The position numbers and the translations under genes were made by a program. From contig NC_063156.1 of assembly GCF_020921035.1 (NCBI RefSeq), forward strand, positions 5,580,001 through 5,644,000: 64,000 nucleotides of DNA, read 5' to 3'. Source of the stretch: Rhodamnia argentea (taxonomy: Eukaryota; Streptophyta; Magnoliopsida; Myrtales; Myrtaceae). The notes beneath the pieces are model-generated. The model had not been told where the DNA came from. It did no database searches and saw nothing but the letters and a program-made list of their open reading frames with translations. Of this stretch, positions 11,907 through 22,625 are shown piece by piece. Positions within the stretch are counted from its first letter, which is position 1, and each line of letters starts with the position of its first letter.

Positions 11907-12216
11907 TAAGTACATAGCTTACTAAGTCCATGACTAGGGTTTAAGTCATCATGTTTGACATATGATTTATCTATGCACAGAAAAAGGCTCGAAATCATGC
12001 TTTCCAACACGAGAATAACCCTCCATAAGTGACTAGAAACCATATAAATTAGTAGCTAAAAACATAAAAATCGAGACATATATCGACGGATAATAGTAAA
12101 TTTTATCTCAAACCGAGAGTCTCGAGCAAATTCGATTATCTTAACTATCTAAAGTTGTCGCAAATCTAGCATATGATTCGCGTTTATTCGACTTTCACAA
12201 ATTTAGCGCGACCAAA

Positions 12217-15096
12217 TCACAGTGGATAGGCTTCGATGATGGATAACATAGAAGGGGTTTTGATGATGTTGTATCGAGGAAACCCTCCCTCCTCCAAAAT
12301 TTTCTTCCATTCAAGTTCGTCCCTCTCCTTCCCGCCCGAGCAATGTGCCATCATGGCTAGATCGAATAGTACTCCGATCTCATCGTACATCCCCTCACTC
12401 TCTGGTTTTAGCACAACATCTACTATGATCACCTTGCCATTCTTTTCTGGGATTGCTTTTCTGCAGTTTCTTAAAATCTTGACGCAATCTTCATTCCCCC
12501 AATCATGCATTATCCCCTGTAAAACAAAAGACATAGAATTACGCGGAGCACAAAAATTATTCCCATAAATAATATCTACTTTTCCCCCTTCCCGAATAAA
12601 AAGAAAAAGAAAAAAAATTACTCTAGATCAATTGTGCCGATTCGGTCCGGTTTCCGAAGGAATTGAGACTCGAACTAGTTATTCCCGATTCTAAATTAAC
12701 TGGATCAATTTCATGCAAAAACCACTAGAATAGGTCGGTTCGATCCAGTTTGGTTCGGTTCTTGGATTGAACCGGGATTGATACATACCCCTAAAGAAAA
12801 AAAAAAAAAAAAAGGACAACCCCAAATCTTTATATGGATAAATTTGTATGTATGTGATATTCATGTTTGTATCCCACCACTAAGAGATGAGACAGATAAA
12901 AATTAATGCCGTCAAGTTTATGCGTGAGTTAAATAGACACTTTTGAACTCCGAAATTTTCCTCAATTAAAAATAGAGAAAACTAAAATCTTTCCTTTCAA
13001 AAACAAGATGCTCAATTCATTCCACCGTATCACGCTTTTATGTCTTTTACATAGTGCTAGTTTGAGATTACACAAAACTTATTTACCAGCGTGACAAATT
13101 ACATACATGAATAATGTGAGATCCGAGATATATCCAACTCGAATAATTTAGAATAGGGCTAGGACGTCGGGATACCACTATACATATGGTGCATGTGTTT
13201 ACTTTTTTGGAAAAATAGCGTCACATGGAACTGTCCTCCTATAAACTTGATTCCCCATAAATAAAGGGGAAAAAACAAAATGCATCAGCACATCACTTTA
13301 GAACGCAAAGCCTATGTGAGCGTAACAGCAGAAAAGGTGGATCTTGGGCTATAGGTTAGAGAAACGAGTGGTTTACAAGTCATGTGGATCAATATAATTG
13401 AAATCATTAATTACGTGAGTTCTATTATAAGACATATATGATTAAGAATCCAGGCAGATTTGACCTCCATATGATTTATGCACTGCGAAATAATTTTTCA
13501 CCCGACTATGGCATTTCCGGAAAAAATTATCATAAAAAATCTTAAACTTATCACAACAGTGTCAATTTAGTCCTAACATTTTTTTTAATCTATTCAGTCC
13601 TAAAACTTTTTACATTTATACTAATTCAACCTATTCGACCAACTTTGGCCGGTCGGTGTTGACATGGACACCGACATCGATGTGACAATTTTTTATAATA
13701 TTTGAATATTTTTTCTTTTATTCTTTTTTTTCCTTATTCTTCTTCCTCCAGTAGGAAGAAGAAGAAGAGAGGGCTAGTCTCTCATTTGGCCGATCGGGCA
13801 ACCAGCTAGAGGAGGGAAGAAGAAGGGAAAAAAAAAAAGAAACAAATAAATACTAATAAAAATTTAAAAAATATCAAAATGAAATTAAAAATTGCAGCGT
13901 TAGCTTTGGTAGCGCCACATCGGTGATTGGCGGAGTCCATGTCAATGTTGGCTAGCCAAAGTTGACCGGAGGGACTGAAGTAGCACAAATGCTAAAAGGT
14001 TTAGGACTAAATTGACATAAATGCAAAAGATTTAAAGCTGAATTAGCCCCTCCAAAAAAAGTCTAGGCTTGAATTGACACAATTACCTCTGAAAAAAAAA
14101 AATTGACACAATTACAATAAATTTAAGACTTTTTTGGTAATTTTTCCCTAGCATTACTCGAACAGAATTGTTACCATAGAACCTGCATTCCCACACTTTT
14201 GACACATTAAAAGGACATAAATAGAAAAAAAAAAAATTTGATCATGTGCCATAGGAAAAATGCAAAATTAATGAAGTAATTATATGTATAAAGTATCTGA
14301 CAATAAAACTTACCTTCATGAAAACTGCTTCAGCATGCGGTATAGTCTCAAACATGTCTCCTCCAACATGAGTGATGCCATCGTGTGCCGGTGCCGTGGC
14401 AATGACGTGAGGCAGATCGAAATTAATCCCCTGAATGTGCGGAAACGACTTAATGATCGTGGCCAGGGTCACGCCGATCCCCCCGCCGACATCAACCAAA
14501 GATCCAATGCTCTTGAAGCCGGCCTTATACCCTTCCACGATGGCCCTGACCAAGATCTTGCTCGTACCCGCCATCCCATCGTTGAACAAGCGGTTGAACT
14601 CGGGATTCGCCGATGCAAAGTCCCAAATCTTGCAGCCATGAGCCATCTCGAATGCAACGCCGCCGGTCTTGATGCAGTCGCTGAAGCAATGCCATGGGGA
14701 CATCAGCCATGGGTGGTTTTCCATCAGCACCAACGGCGCAAGGCTCAGCTCGGATCCGGGGCCCTGGAGGAGCCATCTCGATGACGGGGTGATGCCATAG
14801 AGTGTCTCCTGACTCTCATGGCCACCATCGGGTTGGCAACGCTGAGCGGAGAAGATGTTGTTGCGGACGAGGAGTCTCATGATGCGCGCCAAGTAGGTAG
14901 TTCCGGGGGACGGGGCGGGAATGCGGGAGGCTATTTGGGCTAGGGTGACAGGCCCGCCGCCGTAAGAATGGATGATGTCAGGAATTCGGAGCTCGACGGC
15001 GCATTTCAGTGCCATCGAGTCGGCGAATGCAAACATTTGCCTCCATATGTGGGCTTGGCCTCTTAGGATTGCTTCAGGTTCATCAGGCGATTCCAT
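12217..15096 (-). CDS. Plant O-methyltransferase, two exons, intact (360 aa)
   Basis: Exon 1 is 14314-15096 and exon 2 is 12217-12516; the intron (12517-14313) is GT-AG in phase 0. The joined protein has 360 residues, the usual size for class I plant OMTs (caffeate / isoflavone / resveratrol OMT-like). The dimerisation domain is about residues 12-115. SAM motif DVGGGIG is at 202-208, GINFDLPHV at 223-231 and VGGDMF at 244-249. The likely catalytic histidine is H265 in IMHDW, with ELEWKKILEEGGF near the C-terminus. It would transfer a methyl group from SAM to a phenolic hydroxyl in the cytosol; substrate unknown. One oddity: the residue before IMHDW is Gly, where the family usually has Trp (KWILHDW). 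The 5' leader is CT-rich with a TATA box about 80 bp upstream. It is the only complete OMT copy in the window. Confidence 0.93.
13518..14148. mobile_element. MULE-like long-TIR non-autonomous element inside the OMT intron
   Basis: The ends are CGGAAAAAATTATC and GGTAATTTTTCCC (inverted), continuing as long arms with 'tcaatttagtccta' against 'gactaaattgacat'. The flanks TGGCATTTC (13509-13517) and TAGCATTAC (14149-14157) match at 7 of 9 positions, as expected for an aged 9-bp Mutator-type duplication. No transposase is present. Confidence 0.7.
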
Positions 15097-15175
15097 TCTC
15101 TCTCTCTCTCTCTCTGCTTGCTTTGGTTTGGGTTTATGGTACGAGGAACGAAGAGATGAGACGGGAGACGTCGTA

Positions 15176-15182
15176 ATATATA
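15176..15182 (-). promoter_or_regulatory. Candidate TATA box of the intact OMT gene
   Basis: Minus-strand TATATAT lies about 80 bp upstream of the ATG at 15096 and is followed by a CT-rich leader. Confidence 0.45.
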
Positions 15183-15604
15183 CAAGACCAAAGCTAACAG
15201 GTTATGTTCAGGCATTGATTTGGTGGTTTGTCGTCACCCTACTAGGTGCATATTTAATTTCGTACTAACTTGATATTTTTCCAGTTTCAACTCCACCAAA
15301 TACTTGCGCCAGAGCTTGGAAATTATCCAGTTTTGTAGTAGCCAAGGGCGATTTTATGTACATCTCATGAGAATAGACACAAAGTTTGCCACGCAAATTG
15401 ACCTTGACTCGTTGACTACTTTGGAACAACTGTGTCACCAGGTTAAGGCTATTCACTTCATGTGAAGTTTTGAGTTGAGTCCTAGTAATTCAAGAGTTTA
15501 GATGAAAATCAAAATCTCAAATTGCTATTACATGAATATAAATGTTCGTTAGCCCTAATTTAAGTAGCCTAGTAGATTTGAGTGGCTCAATTATTTAAAT
15601 CAAG

Positions 15605-16255
15605 TTACTCTTAATGTTTGCAGCCCAATTCCTTAAAAAAGCCCCAACTTTAGGTCAAATCCCAAATCTAACTCCAAACTTTTTTTTGTCTCATAAAAAA
15701 TCCTCAACTTTAGATTCAGTCTCAAATTTACTCCAAACTTTTTGTTTGTCTTGCAAAAAAATCCCAAACTATAGATATAATCCCAAATCTGCCCTGAATT
15801 TTGTTGTCTTAAAAAAATCACAAATTTTCAATGTATTTTCAAATCCACCCATGATTTGGTCCCCACATTAGCAAAGTAATGGGGTGATAAGTATGGATCG
15901 ATGTGGCATTTCCACATGAATACTAAATCCATCCCAATAAAGAAATTCTCCAAAATGAAACCATTCTAGAATATAAAAATTACGGACAATTAATGGAAAT
16001 TTTTGGATAGAGGGATAATGGAGCAAATTTGATATTAGAATAAAAATCGATAATTTTTTCTTAGACAAAAAAAGTTTGGAGTTAGATTTGGGACTAGAAC
16101 TAAAGTTTAGGATTTTTTATGAGCAAAAAAAAAGTTCGGGAGTAAATTTAAGATCGAACCTAAAGTTGAGGGTTTTTTCTGAGACAAAAAAAGTTTGGGA
16201 TAGATTTGGGACTTGACCTAAAGTTTGGTTTTTTTTTAAGGAATTTAGCCCAATG
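15605..16255. mobile_element. Foldback element with about 230-bp arms built of internal sub-repeats
   Basis: The left arm (about 15613-15850) and right arm (about 16030-16250) are inverted copies. Both start from '.ccttaaaaaa..cc.aactttagg'. Each arm holds about three copies of a 60-bp unit ('tcccaaatctaactccaaacttttttttgtctcataaaaaa'-like). The short ORFs here are a product of this repeat structure and have no coding look. Confidence 0.75.
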
Positions 16256-16930
16256 TTGGCTATACGTTTCTTTTTTTGGTCGAGAGAAAGAAAGTCATTC
16301 ATATATTAAAATTAATTCTCGAGAGGTACATAGAAGACTTTCAAGTCTAAAGAATCCCATATAGCAACAAAACAAAAGTTAGAAATCAAATAACAAAACA
16401 CAGTATGCAGCTCGAAACACACCGACATCCCTCAAAAACAAATCTGTCATCGTAAATATTTGGCGGCTGATCACCATATTCAACGATGAGCATACACGGA
16501 GATCTCTTATTCCATTTGCAACAACTTGCGATGTGCATCTAGGTTCAATGTTCTCATCACTATTACTGTGCAGAGACACCCACAATATCAAATACATATA
16601 AGGAACTCTCGGATTTGCATCTAAATCTAGTTTGGAGAGTAAAACCCTCAAATTTTAATTTTAATTCAAATAAGGAGAGGAGAGCGGTCTACTCTCAAAG
16701 AGGTCGTGGAGCCATGTCACGAACATCTTCCTTTCGATCGTTGTCAATTGTACGAATGGTCGAACTGATCTTCTCATTCATCTAAGATAATATGCATAAA
16801 TTTTTTAAGCACACAAACTTTCAGAACAGAACGGAGAGAGAAAAGAGAGCCAATCAAAACAAAGAAAATGCCAATTCAAAGACTAAGTAGGCTCAATTAA
16901 GAGCTTGTAAGAGAGCTTCAAAAGAGGGAA

Positions 16931-16977
<47 letters not shown>

Positions 16978-17185
16978 GGGAGGAAGAGAGGGACGGTGGG
17001 GGACGACTCTCCAAAAACGACGCCCAGGCGGCGGCTTCAAGGAAAAGAGAGGTCAAACTTGGACTCCAAGTTTCTGCCATGTACAGGTGGCCCAAAAACT
17101 TAGAGTCCAAGTTCTTTTTTTTTATGTATAATTCAGAAGAATGAAGCAACATCGGATTATGTGTTCCGCTTTTTCGTGTGTGCTT
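16256..17185. other. Intergenic; (GA)n tract, no gene seen
   Basis: A long uninterrupted GA run lies at about 16933-16972. About 16290-16640 shows weak protein-like frames on the minus strand that I could not assign; it may be the 3' part of a decayed LINE, but this is not supported enough to call. Confidence 0.5.
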
Positions 17186-17375
17186 AGTCTTAGTTAGGAA
17201 TGAGCTCATTCATTAAATCTAACCATGCATTCAAAGTACCCTTGTTTTCTTTGCACATGTTTTGACTTGCGATGTTGAAAAACCTAATTGGACCATTGCT
17301 GAAGTTTACAAGAAGACAAGATTCGATAATGTAAATGATAAAGGAAAGACTTATTCTCCCCTCAAAACACAAACA
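17185..17375. repeat. Dispersed intergenic repeat, copy 1 of 3-4
   Basis: The block 'atgagctcat...tctaa.catgc.ttcaaagt..cctt...ttctttgcacatgttt' through 'taatgtaaa.gataaag' recurs at about 19445-19615 and, partly, at 19905-20215 and 9820-9895. Confidence 0.7.
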
Positions 17376-17633
17376 CACACACACACAAAATGGTAATTAA
17401 ACGCAAAAATCAATATCAAAGGTCACATCTGATAAGTGACAAGCACTTGAAATAATTCGCACCAGAGGAGAGCGAGCACTCCTACCTAGTCACTGCCGGC
17501 GAGGCAACCTTTAGTCTTTCGACTCTCTGGTCAAATTACGATTTTCATGATTTGATTGGAACCTCCTCTTGTTCTTTTTCTTTTTAAATGAAAAATGGGC
17601 TCAATTTTTTTAAAAAAAATTAACACCATGAAT

Positions 17634-17822
17634 TTACATTCTTATTTTATCACCTAATAAAATATGAAATGTAGGAGGTGATGAAAAGAAACTAGTATCC
17701 AAGCGCTTATCAACAAGCCAATTAGCAAAGTGATTTTCTTCTTGAAAATGATGCCGCACTGTAAACTCAAAGTGCAAGCGCATTGGGTGTTGCGTAAGAA
17801 CGATTTTCTTGTTGCCTAACAA
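17634..17822 (-). pseudogene. Remnant of a LINE RNase H-like C-terminus
   Basis: The frame contains FTVRHHFQEENHFANWLVDK and ends SSPPTFHILLGDKI. This resembles the end of the RNase H domain at the tail of plant LINE polyproteins (pattern: H..RE.N..AD.LA, then ...PP....LL..D). Only about 60 residues remain. Assignment is by pattern only. Confidence 0.5.
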
Positions 17823-18629
17823 CTCGTCTCATTTCCGAAGCTTATGTTTAATGATAATGTGGCATGATCTCACTGAATGAATGAGCAAGTTTAAGCATCT
17901 TGGCTGCATTGAGTGGCTCTACAATTCCATGGGCATAAAATTGAAGCGACAAGCTTGAAATATCCACTATAATCGTCATTTCCTAACGCTTGACTTCATC
18001 ATGCAAAAGTTGCTAATCATGGATTAATGTTCCTAAGTATCAAGATATTTAGTAATTTACTGTACTAATTAACATCTTCTTTTACGTGTGAGGTTAGGTG
18101 CTCAATGGTTTTTATCTTCGGCTCAAGGCTAGGCTTGAGAATCAAATGTACGATAGGGTAATAGCACATGTTGATTTCCAAGTGAATCTGAGCAATACGT
18201 TTCGCCAAATTAACTTAGCTTGATCGGAGTTTAAAAGCACCAATCAAAATTAACTCTCTTCCACTTCCCTCACTCAATCGTGCTCTTCAATCTTGGTCGT
18301 GGCAAGGTCTGAGTTAGTCTCACCCTCTCCTCTCTCTCTAAAATTATCAGTGATTTTTTTTTTTTTTGGCGCACTCTTCTTGTTTCTTCTTACCTACCGA
18401 TCTAGATCTGGGAGAAAATTTCTCCCAATCTAGTTTTAGATATAAGAGTTTGAACTCTCCCGATTTAGTTCTACATCTATGAGCTATCCTCCCCCGATCT
18501 AGATTTGAAAATTTATAAGTAAAATCCATGATCAACTGCTTTAATTAATAGAAAGTTATATGAACATATTCTTAAGAAAATTGAATGTACTATTAATATG
18601 CATAAGAGATTAGAATCTTGAGCACCAAT
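17823..18629. other. Intergenic, no gene seen
   Basis: AT-rich. The 'ggctctacaattccatgggcataaaa' block at about 17915 recurs at about 21470 ('ggttctacagttccatgggcataaaa'), so this is also repeat-derived. Confidence 0.5.
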
Positions 18630-19316
18630 GCTTCATTTGTTTTGCGGAAAAAAACTTCTAGGAAAATATTGCCTGAATTTTTCGTCGTTTGGTTTGCGAA
18701 AAATAAGCTAGTCAATGAAAACTTTTGCCACCCACGAAAAAAACTCTTTCAAAAGCGAGAAAAATATTTTTCTCATCTTTCCTTCCTCTTCCCTTTTCCA
18801 TTTCCTTTCTTTTTAATTATTTTTATACTTTCTTTTCATTTTTTATTTATTTTTTAAAAAATTCAAAATTTTTTGTTTTAATTTTTTTTCTTTTCCTTCT
18901 TCTCCTCTATCCTTCTTCTTCCTTCTTTTTTTGCCAGTCGCCGGCTTGTGGCAAGCCAACATCAAGGCAGCAAGATGAGCTTTAGCTCACCAGATCCATG
19001 GAGGCCGAGGTTCGTCGGTCGGTCGCCGGCTAAAGAAGGAAGGAAAAGAAAATAAATAAATAAATAGGAAAATACAATAGAAAAGCATAAAAAATAATTA
19101 AAAAATTGAATTTTTTAAATAAGAAGTAAAAAATAAAAAAATTCTTAAAAGACGTATACAGTGAAAATTGATTTTCCTTACCAAACGGAGGAAAATGTTT
19201 TCCAGTTCGTTTTCAAGTTTCAGCCAAATATCCCAAAATATCATCATTTTTCTGAAAAATCACTTCTTGAAAAACATCTTCTAGAAACGAAACATTTGTC
19301 GCAAAACAAACGGAGC
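18630..19316. mobile_element. Foldback element, GCTCCGTTTGTTT family
   Basis: Left end GCTTCATTTGTTTTGCG and right end (inverted) GCTCCGTTTGTTTTGCG. AT-rich arms of about 250 bp surround a GC-rich core (about 18930-19040). No transposase and no clear target duplication were found. Confidence 0.7.
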
Positions 19317-19444
19317 AAAAATATATCATAGGCTAATGTCACGTATTGATTCCTAAGTGCAATTTGAGCAATAAATTTTATCAACTTATAGCTTGATTGT
19401 ACCCTCATATTCTTAAAAAAGAAAATAGCCAGTAAATGTTTTCA

Positions 19445-20215
19445 GAAATGAATATGAGCTCATCAATTAATTCTAATCATGCGTTCAAAGTGTCCTTACT
19501 TTCTTTGCACATGTTTTTACTGGCGAGGTTGAAAAACCTAAGAGGACCGATGCTAAGTCCATTAGAAGATAAGATTCAATAATGTAAAAGATAAAGAAGA
19601 GACTTTCTCCCCTCTAAACATACAAAAAGGAAAAAAAAAAAATTTCTCAAGCTTAACCTGCTCGTGCTCTGTTGATCCTTCTTGTTTTCTGAATTTGACT
19701 TTGTTTTGCAGTATTCTAGGCTTTGCAATTTTTCAATTTGCTTGGCTATGAAGTCTATGTACTTCTCGAGCATCATTTTAACTAATGAATACAATTTTCT
19801 TTCGAAGATAGAAGAAGAAAACCTCGGTGCTTGATTGTATCCTTTGTTTTTTTGTTTGTGCCCTAACTCACATACCCTAAAATAAGAAGTGTCTAATTAT
19901 TCCCCGAGACGAATATGTTCTCATCCATTTATCATGCATTCAAAAGCAACATCATCAGTTTGGAAAGATGAATCGTGACATCCGATACCCAGTGATTTGT
20001 CCGGATGGACGGAGGCGTCATGTATAATGCCAAAAGCATATGGTGCTGGGTCGCTTTGCCTATGTGGGCGCATCATGTCTTTTTGGAATGTATGATACGA
20101 CGTTGAAGTAATTGGTCACGTTGCGACTTGTGAGGTTGAGAAACTAAGGCAACTCGCGATCGACGCTAGGTCCACTAAAAGATAAGATCTAATGAAAGAA
20201 AGAAAGAGATTTCCC
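19445..20215. repeat. Dispersed intergenic repeat, copies 2 and 3
   Basis: About 19445-19615 and 19905-20215 repeat the 17185-17375 block with moderate divergence. The order suggests old local duplication. No gene is present. Confidence 0.65.
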
Positions 20216-20355
20216 CTCGTGGTCCAGTCTCTCCGCGATCGCAGCCAGACATGATCTCCTTTTCATCCATGGATTGCGTAAGAACTTGACCGAATTGTGG
20301 AGCTTTATATTCACCAATGACGTGACATCATTTCCCTGAATTTATGAACAGAATG

Positions 20356-21446
20356 AAGACTCCGTTTGTTTAGTAAAAAATAATATTTTCCTCATTTTTT
20401 GATAATTAATCTTCTTAGAAAAACGAGTCAACGAAAAATATTTTTCTACTCAACAGAAAACCTATGTTGAAATTCAAGAAATCATTTTTTCTTTGAAAAA
20501 TCAGAAAGCATTTTCCAAAATTTGACTAGGTATCGGCACTTAGACCCCGAAACTCTATGCTTGGATACGAGAGACCTAATGCTGGTTCTCGGGTCCACTA
20601 CGTTGAAGAACAGGTCTCTGGCTCTCAGGCCGGAGTCCATCGAGGTAGGGACTAGGCCCCCAATGCCTATGCTCAGGTCCATCGAGGCTAGGCCCAAAGC
20701 CTTGGTGCCCGTGCCCAATGCCTTGGCACATGTGCTCGGGTCCATAAAGGTAGTGATGGGTTGGTCGACGCTTGACCTATGGTCCTCACACTTAGGCTTG
20801 GGTCCACAAAGGTCGTGCATGGGTCCTCGGTGCTTGGACTCGGGTCCTTAGTTAACAAAACATCTGTTCTTATAAAAATAAATTTTTTAAAATCAAATTT
20901 TAAATTACCTTTTATTATTTTCTTCATTTTTAAGTTTTTAGTTTTTTTCCTTTATTTTTCTTTTCTTTCTTTTTCTTTCTTTTTTTTCTTCTTCTTCTGT
21001 TGGTTGTCGGCGACCCGGTCACGCCCAAGGACGAGCTCGCCCAAGGTCGGCAAGGCTAGATCTCGCCAATCTAGAAAAGTCTCGGGCTTCGCCGACCTTT
21101 GGCAAGCGATAAGCCCACAGATCCGGCAAGGGCTCGAGCCTCGTCGGAATCTAGCAAGCTCGAGCCTCGTCGGTCTTGGGTGAGCTTGTCCTCACCGTCA
21201 CCCGATTCTCGGCGATCGGCGGAGGAAGAAGGACAAATAAAATAGAAATAATTAAAAATTAGATTATTTTGGTTATTTTTCTAAGGAAAATCAAATCAGA
21301 TTTTTCACATCAACAGCGAAATATATTTTCTAGTTCATTTTTAGGTTTCACCCAAACACCGAAAGTATTTTCATTTTCTTGGAAAATGACTTTTTGGAAA
21401 ATATTTTTCAAAAATATCACATTTTTCGCGAAATAAACGGAGTCTT
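20356..21446. mobile_element. Foldback element with AAGACTCCGTTTRTTT termini
   Basis: The termini AAGACTCCGTTTGTTT and (inverted) AAGACTCCGTTTATTT differ at one position over 16. The arms are AT-rich. The core (about 21000-21230) is GC-rich and repeats 'ctcgcc', 'cgagcctcgtcgg' words. The left arm is interrupted by a degenerate tandem repeat at about 20578-20860. No perfect target duplication was seen. Confidence 0.75.
20578..20860. repeat. Degenerate minisatellite inside a foldback element
   Basis: Roughly six irregular units of about 40-60 bp each begin near 'ggtccat/ggtccac' and continue 'aaggt.gt....ggt.ctc'. The overlapping open frames on both strands come from this repetition. Confidence 0.6.
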
Positions 21447-21896
21447 AATATTTTAGTTTGCATTAGGTGGTTCTACAGTTCCATGGGCATAAAATACTAG
21501 AGATAAAACTCAGCGGCTTAAAGTATTGTCGTGTAAAGATTACAAACTACAAATGCATTGAACAACTTCATTATGCAGAAGCTATTAATCATGTACAGAT
21601 GTTAATAAATATCAGGATATGAAGTGATTAGTTATATTGATTTTAATATTTTCTCGATTTTTCATTAACTTTTCATATTCGAAAAGTAAATACGTACTTA
21701 ACCTACTGGGAAAAATAACTTATCAACATATCGGGAATTAGTAAATAGGTACATGCACATTCTTTCATCAAAAGCAAAGGGTCCCCAATGACCATGGATG
21801 GGTTTGAGTATAGAAAGGAGTGTTGAATGGAGATGCCCTAATTTAAGCACCTAGTTAAACCACATTATTCAATAAATTATCTCAATAAAAATTTGG

Positions 21897-22322
21897 GATA
21901 GTGACATAAATAGTCCCTAAACTTTTAGCTTGATGTGCAACGTAGTCTCCGAAATTTTAATTTGACCAATATAGTCTCTAAATTTTAACCTACTATGTGT
22001 AATGCGATCCCTAAACTTTTAATTTGACCAATATGGTTCATGAAGAACATGTTCAACTTAGTCCCTAAACTATAGGCAGATATTCAATGTAGTCATTCAA
22101 TTTATTCAAGTTCGGGGACGACATTAAATATTTTTCTTATGGTTTGAGACTACTAAGTTGAATATGTTACAAAAATTCAGGAACTATATTGAACAAATGA
22201 AAAGTTTAGGGATCGCATGACACATTAGACTAAAGTTCATGGATCATATTGTTCGAATTAAAAGTTCAGGAACCACATTGCATATTGGATCAAAGTTTAT
22301 GAACCATTTGTGTCATGTTTTC
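21897..22322. mobile_element. Hairpin MITE with about 200-bp inverted arms
   Basis: The left arm 'gtgacataaatagtcccta..' pairs with the reverse complement of the right arm '..tgaaccatttgtgtcatg' for nearly the whole length of the element. The arms also contain repeated 'aaacttttaatttgaccaatat' units. A single-arm relative lies at about 37545-37690. Confidence 0.75.
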
Positions 22323-22625
22323 TAAAAATTTCTCAACATCTTTTGTGTGATATTCTGTTTCTATGAGCGCTTGATTTTTACTCTTATGAAATTCGATTAA
22401 TGCGAAGAGGCTCTTTAATGATGGACCAAAGAGAAAGGCACCCACCAATTACAATCCCAAACCGTGATGCTCTAACAAGATAAATCCTATTTTTTTAGGC
22501 CTAACAAAGAAAAATTTTCTGAGAAAAAGGTGCCCAAAGAAAATGTCATTGTGCCAGGATCATTTATGTTACAGTGTCTTAGGAACAAGGGAACAAGCGT
22601 TGGTGATGTTGGTCGATTAAAAAGA

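Larger units (their letters stand above)
10120..15450. repeat. Segmental duplication, copy B (carries the intact OMT gene)
   Basis: Collinear with about 4404-8560. It is about 1.2 kb longer, mainly from a roughly 494-bp MITE at 11413-11906 and a roughly 630-bp MULE-like element at 13518-14148 in the OMT intron. Neither is present in copy A. Confidence 0.85.
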
